From assembly GCA_013415795.1 (NCBI GenBank), contig JAAEEL010000021.1, forward strand, positions 1 to 14,259: a stretch of 14,259 bases of DNA. Reading direction: 5' to 3'. Positions 14,162 through 14,259 of this stretch are shown in pieces; positions within the stretch are counted from its first letter, which is position 1, and each line of letters starts with the position of its first letter. The notes beneath the pieces are model-generated. The model was not told the DNA's origin and did not search any database. It was given only the letters and a program-made list of their open reading frames with translations. Made by a program: the position numbers and the translations under genes. The stretch comes from Methanocellales archaeon (GTDB lineage: Archaea; Halobacteriota; UBA148).

Positions 14162-14198
14162 TAACATCATTTTTTTGATGTTAAATTTTGATGTTAAA
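14162..14198. promoter_or_regulatory. candidate NikR operator: three TGATGTTA half-sites
   Basis: TAACATCA (14162-14169) and TGATGTTA (14176-14183) form an 8-bp inverted repeat around a 6-base T spacer. The motif recurs at 14189-14196, as part of a perfect tandem 13-mer TTTTGATGTTAAA (14173-14185 and 14186-14198). The cluster lies upstream of the likely nikR TATA box (RC of AATAAATAA, about 14133-14142). It faces the right edge, where another gene may start outside the window. Symmetric half-sites upstream of a ribbon-helix-helix regulator suggest autoregulation. The last 60 bases (14200-14259) show no convincing gene. Confidence 0.5.
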
Positions 14199-14259
14199 TA
14201 TGCTGGAATTTATCGCTATCATGACTAAATTAAATACCAATAGGAATAGAACATCTTAA

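Noticed and set aside
14173..14198. start of a CRISPR array or satellite repeat
   Set aside because: Only two adjacent 13-base copies without spacers; better read as regulator half-sites.
14200..14259. 19-codon plus-strand frame ending exactly at the window edge
   Set aside because: No ribosome site, starts inside the repeat cluster, and the exact end at the border is coincidence.

Overview
The window is chromosomal DNA from a euryarchaeon. Archaeal hallmarks run throughout: a PCNA and primase large subunit pair, transcription factor S, an archaeosortase, archaeal-type phospholipid head-group enzymes, a RecJ/GAN-like DHH nuclease, TATA boxes about 25 bases upstream of genes, and AGGTGA-type ribosome-binding sites. 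MptD, an enzyme of tetrahydromethanopterin synthesis, together with NikR and the arg gene order, suggests a methanogen or methane/alkane-oxidising relative in or near the Methanosarcinales/Methanomicrobia. The exact lineage is inference.

Layout. Positions 1-500: the start of a secreted protein gene on the minus strand, with a long structured leader and a palindrome at its promoter, then an orphan stretch. 504-2486 (minus): a DUF504/MJ1316 RNA-end-binding protein with an extra internal segment, a 320-base gap, and a RecJ-like nuclease. 2566-5203 (plus): argC, a CBS-pair protein and argJ, joined by two ATGA stop/start overlaps; argC looks leaderless. 5204-5997: AT-rich non-coding DNA plus a 58-residue CxxC-x17-CxxC zinc-ribbon gene on the minus strand. 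5998-8110 (plus): argB followed by a LOR/SDH (TIGR00300-type) protein, the archaeal ornithine cyclodeaminase family. 8218-8580: a half-length TauE/SafE transporter with atypical leucine codon use.

8599-10904 (minus): a compact operon in transcription order artA, psd, pssA, mptD, every junction overlapping. Archaeosortase A and the two enzymes that make archaetidylserine and archaetidylethanolamine fit one pathway: processing C-terminal sorting signals of surface proteins and attaching them to lipid. MptD is the odd member. 10975-13644 (plus): a NUDIX hydrolase abutting TFS, then PCNA and the primase large subunit. 13677-14099 (minus): NikR with all four nickel ligands, and upstream of it a cluster of TGATGTTA half-sites that is a good operator candidate.

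The genes thus cover arginine/proline synthesis, cell-surface protein anchoring and polar lipids, replication and transcription fidelity, and nickel control. Most are recognisable families. The least explained items are the arginine-operon CBS protein, mptD in the artA operon, the half transporter, the DUF504 insert, and the regulatory palindromes and repeats at both ends.
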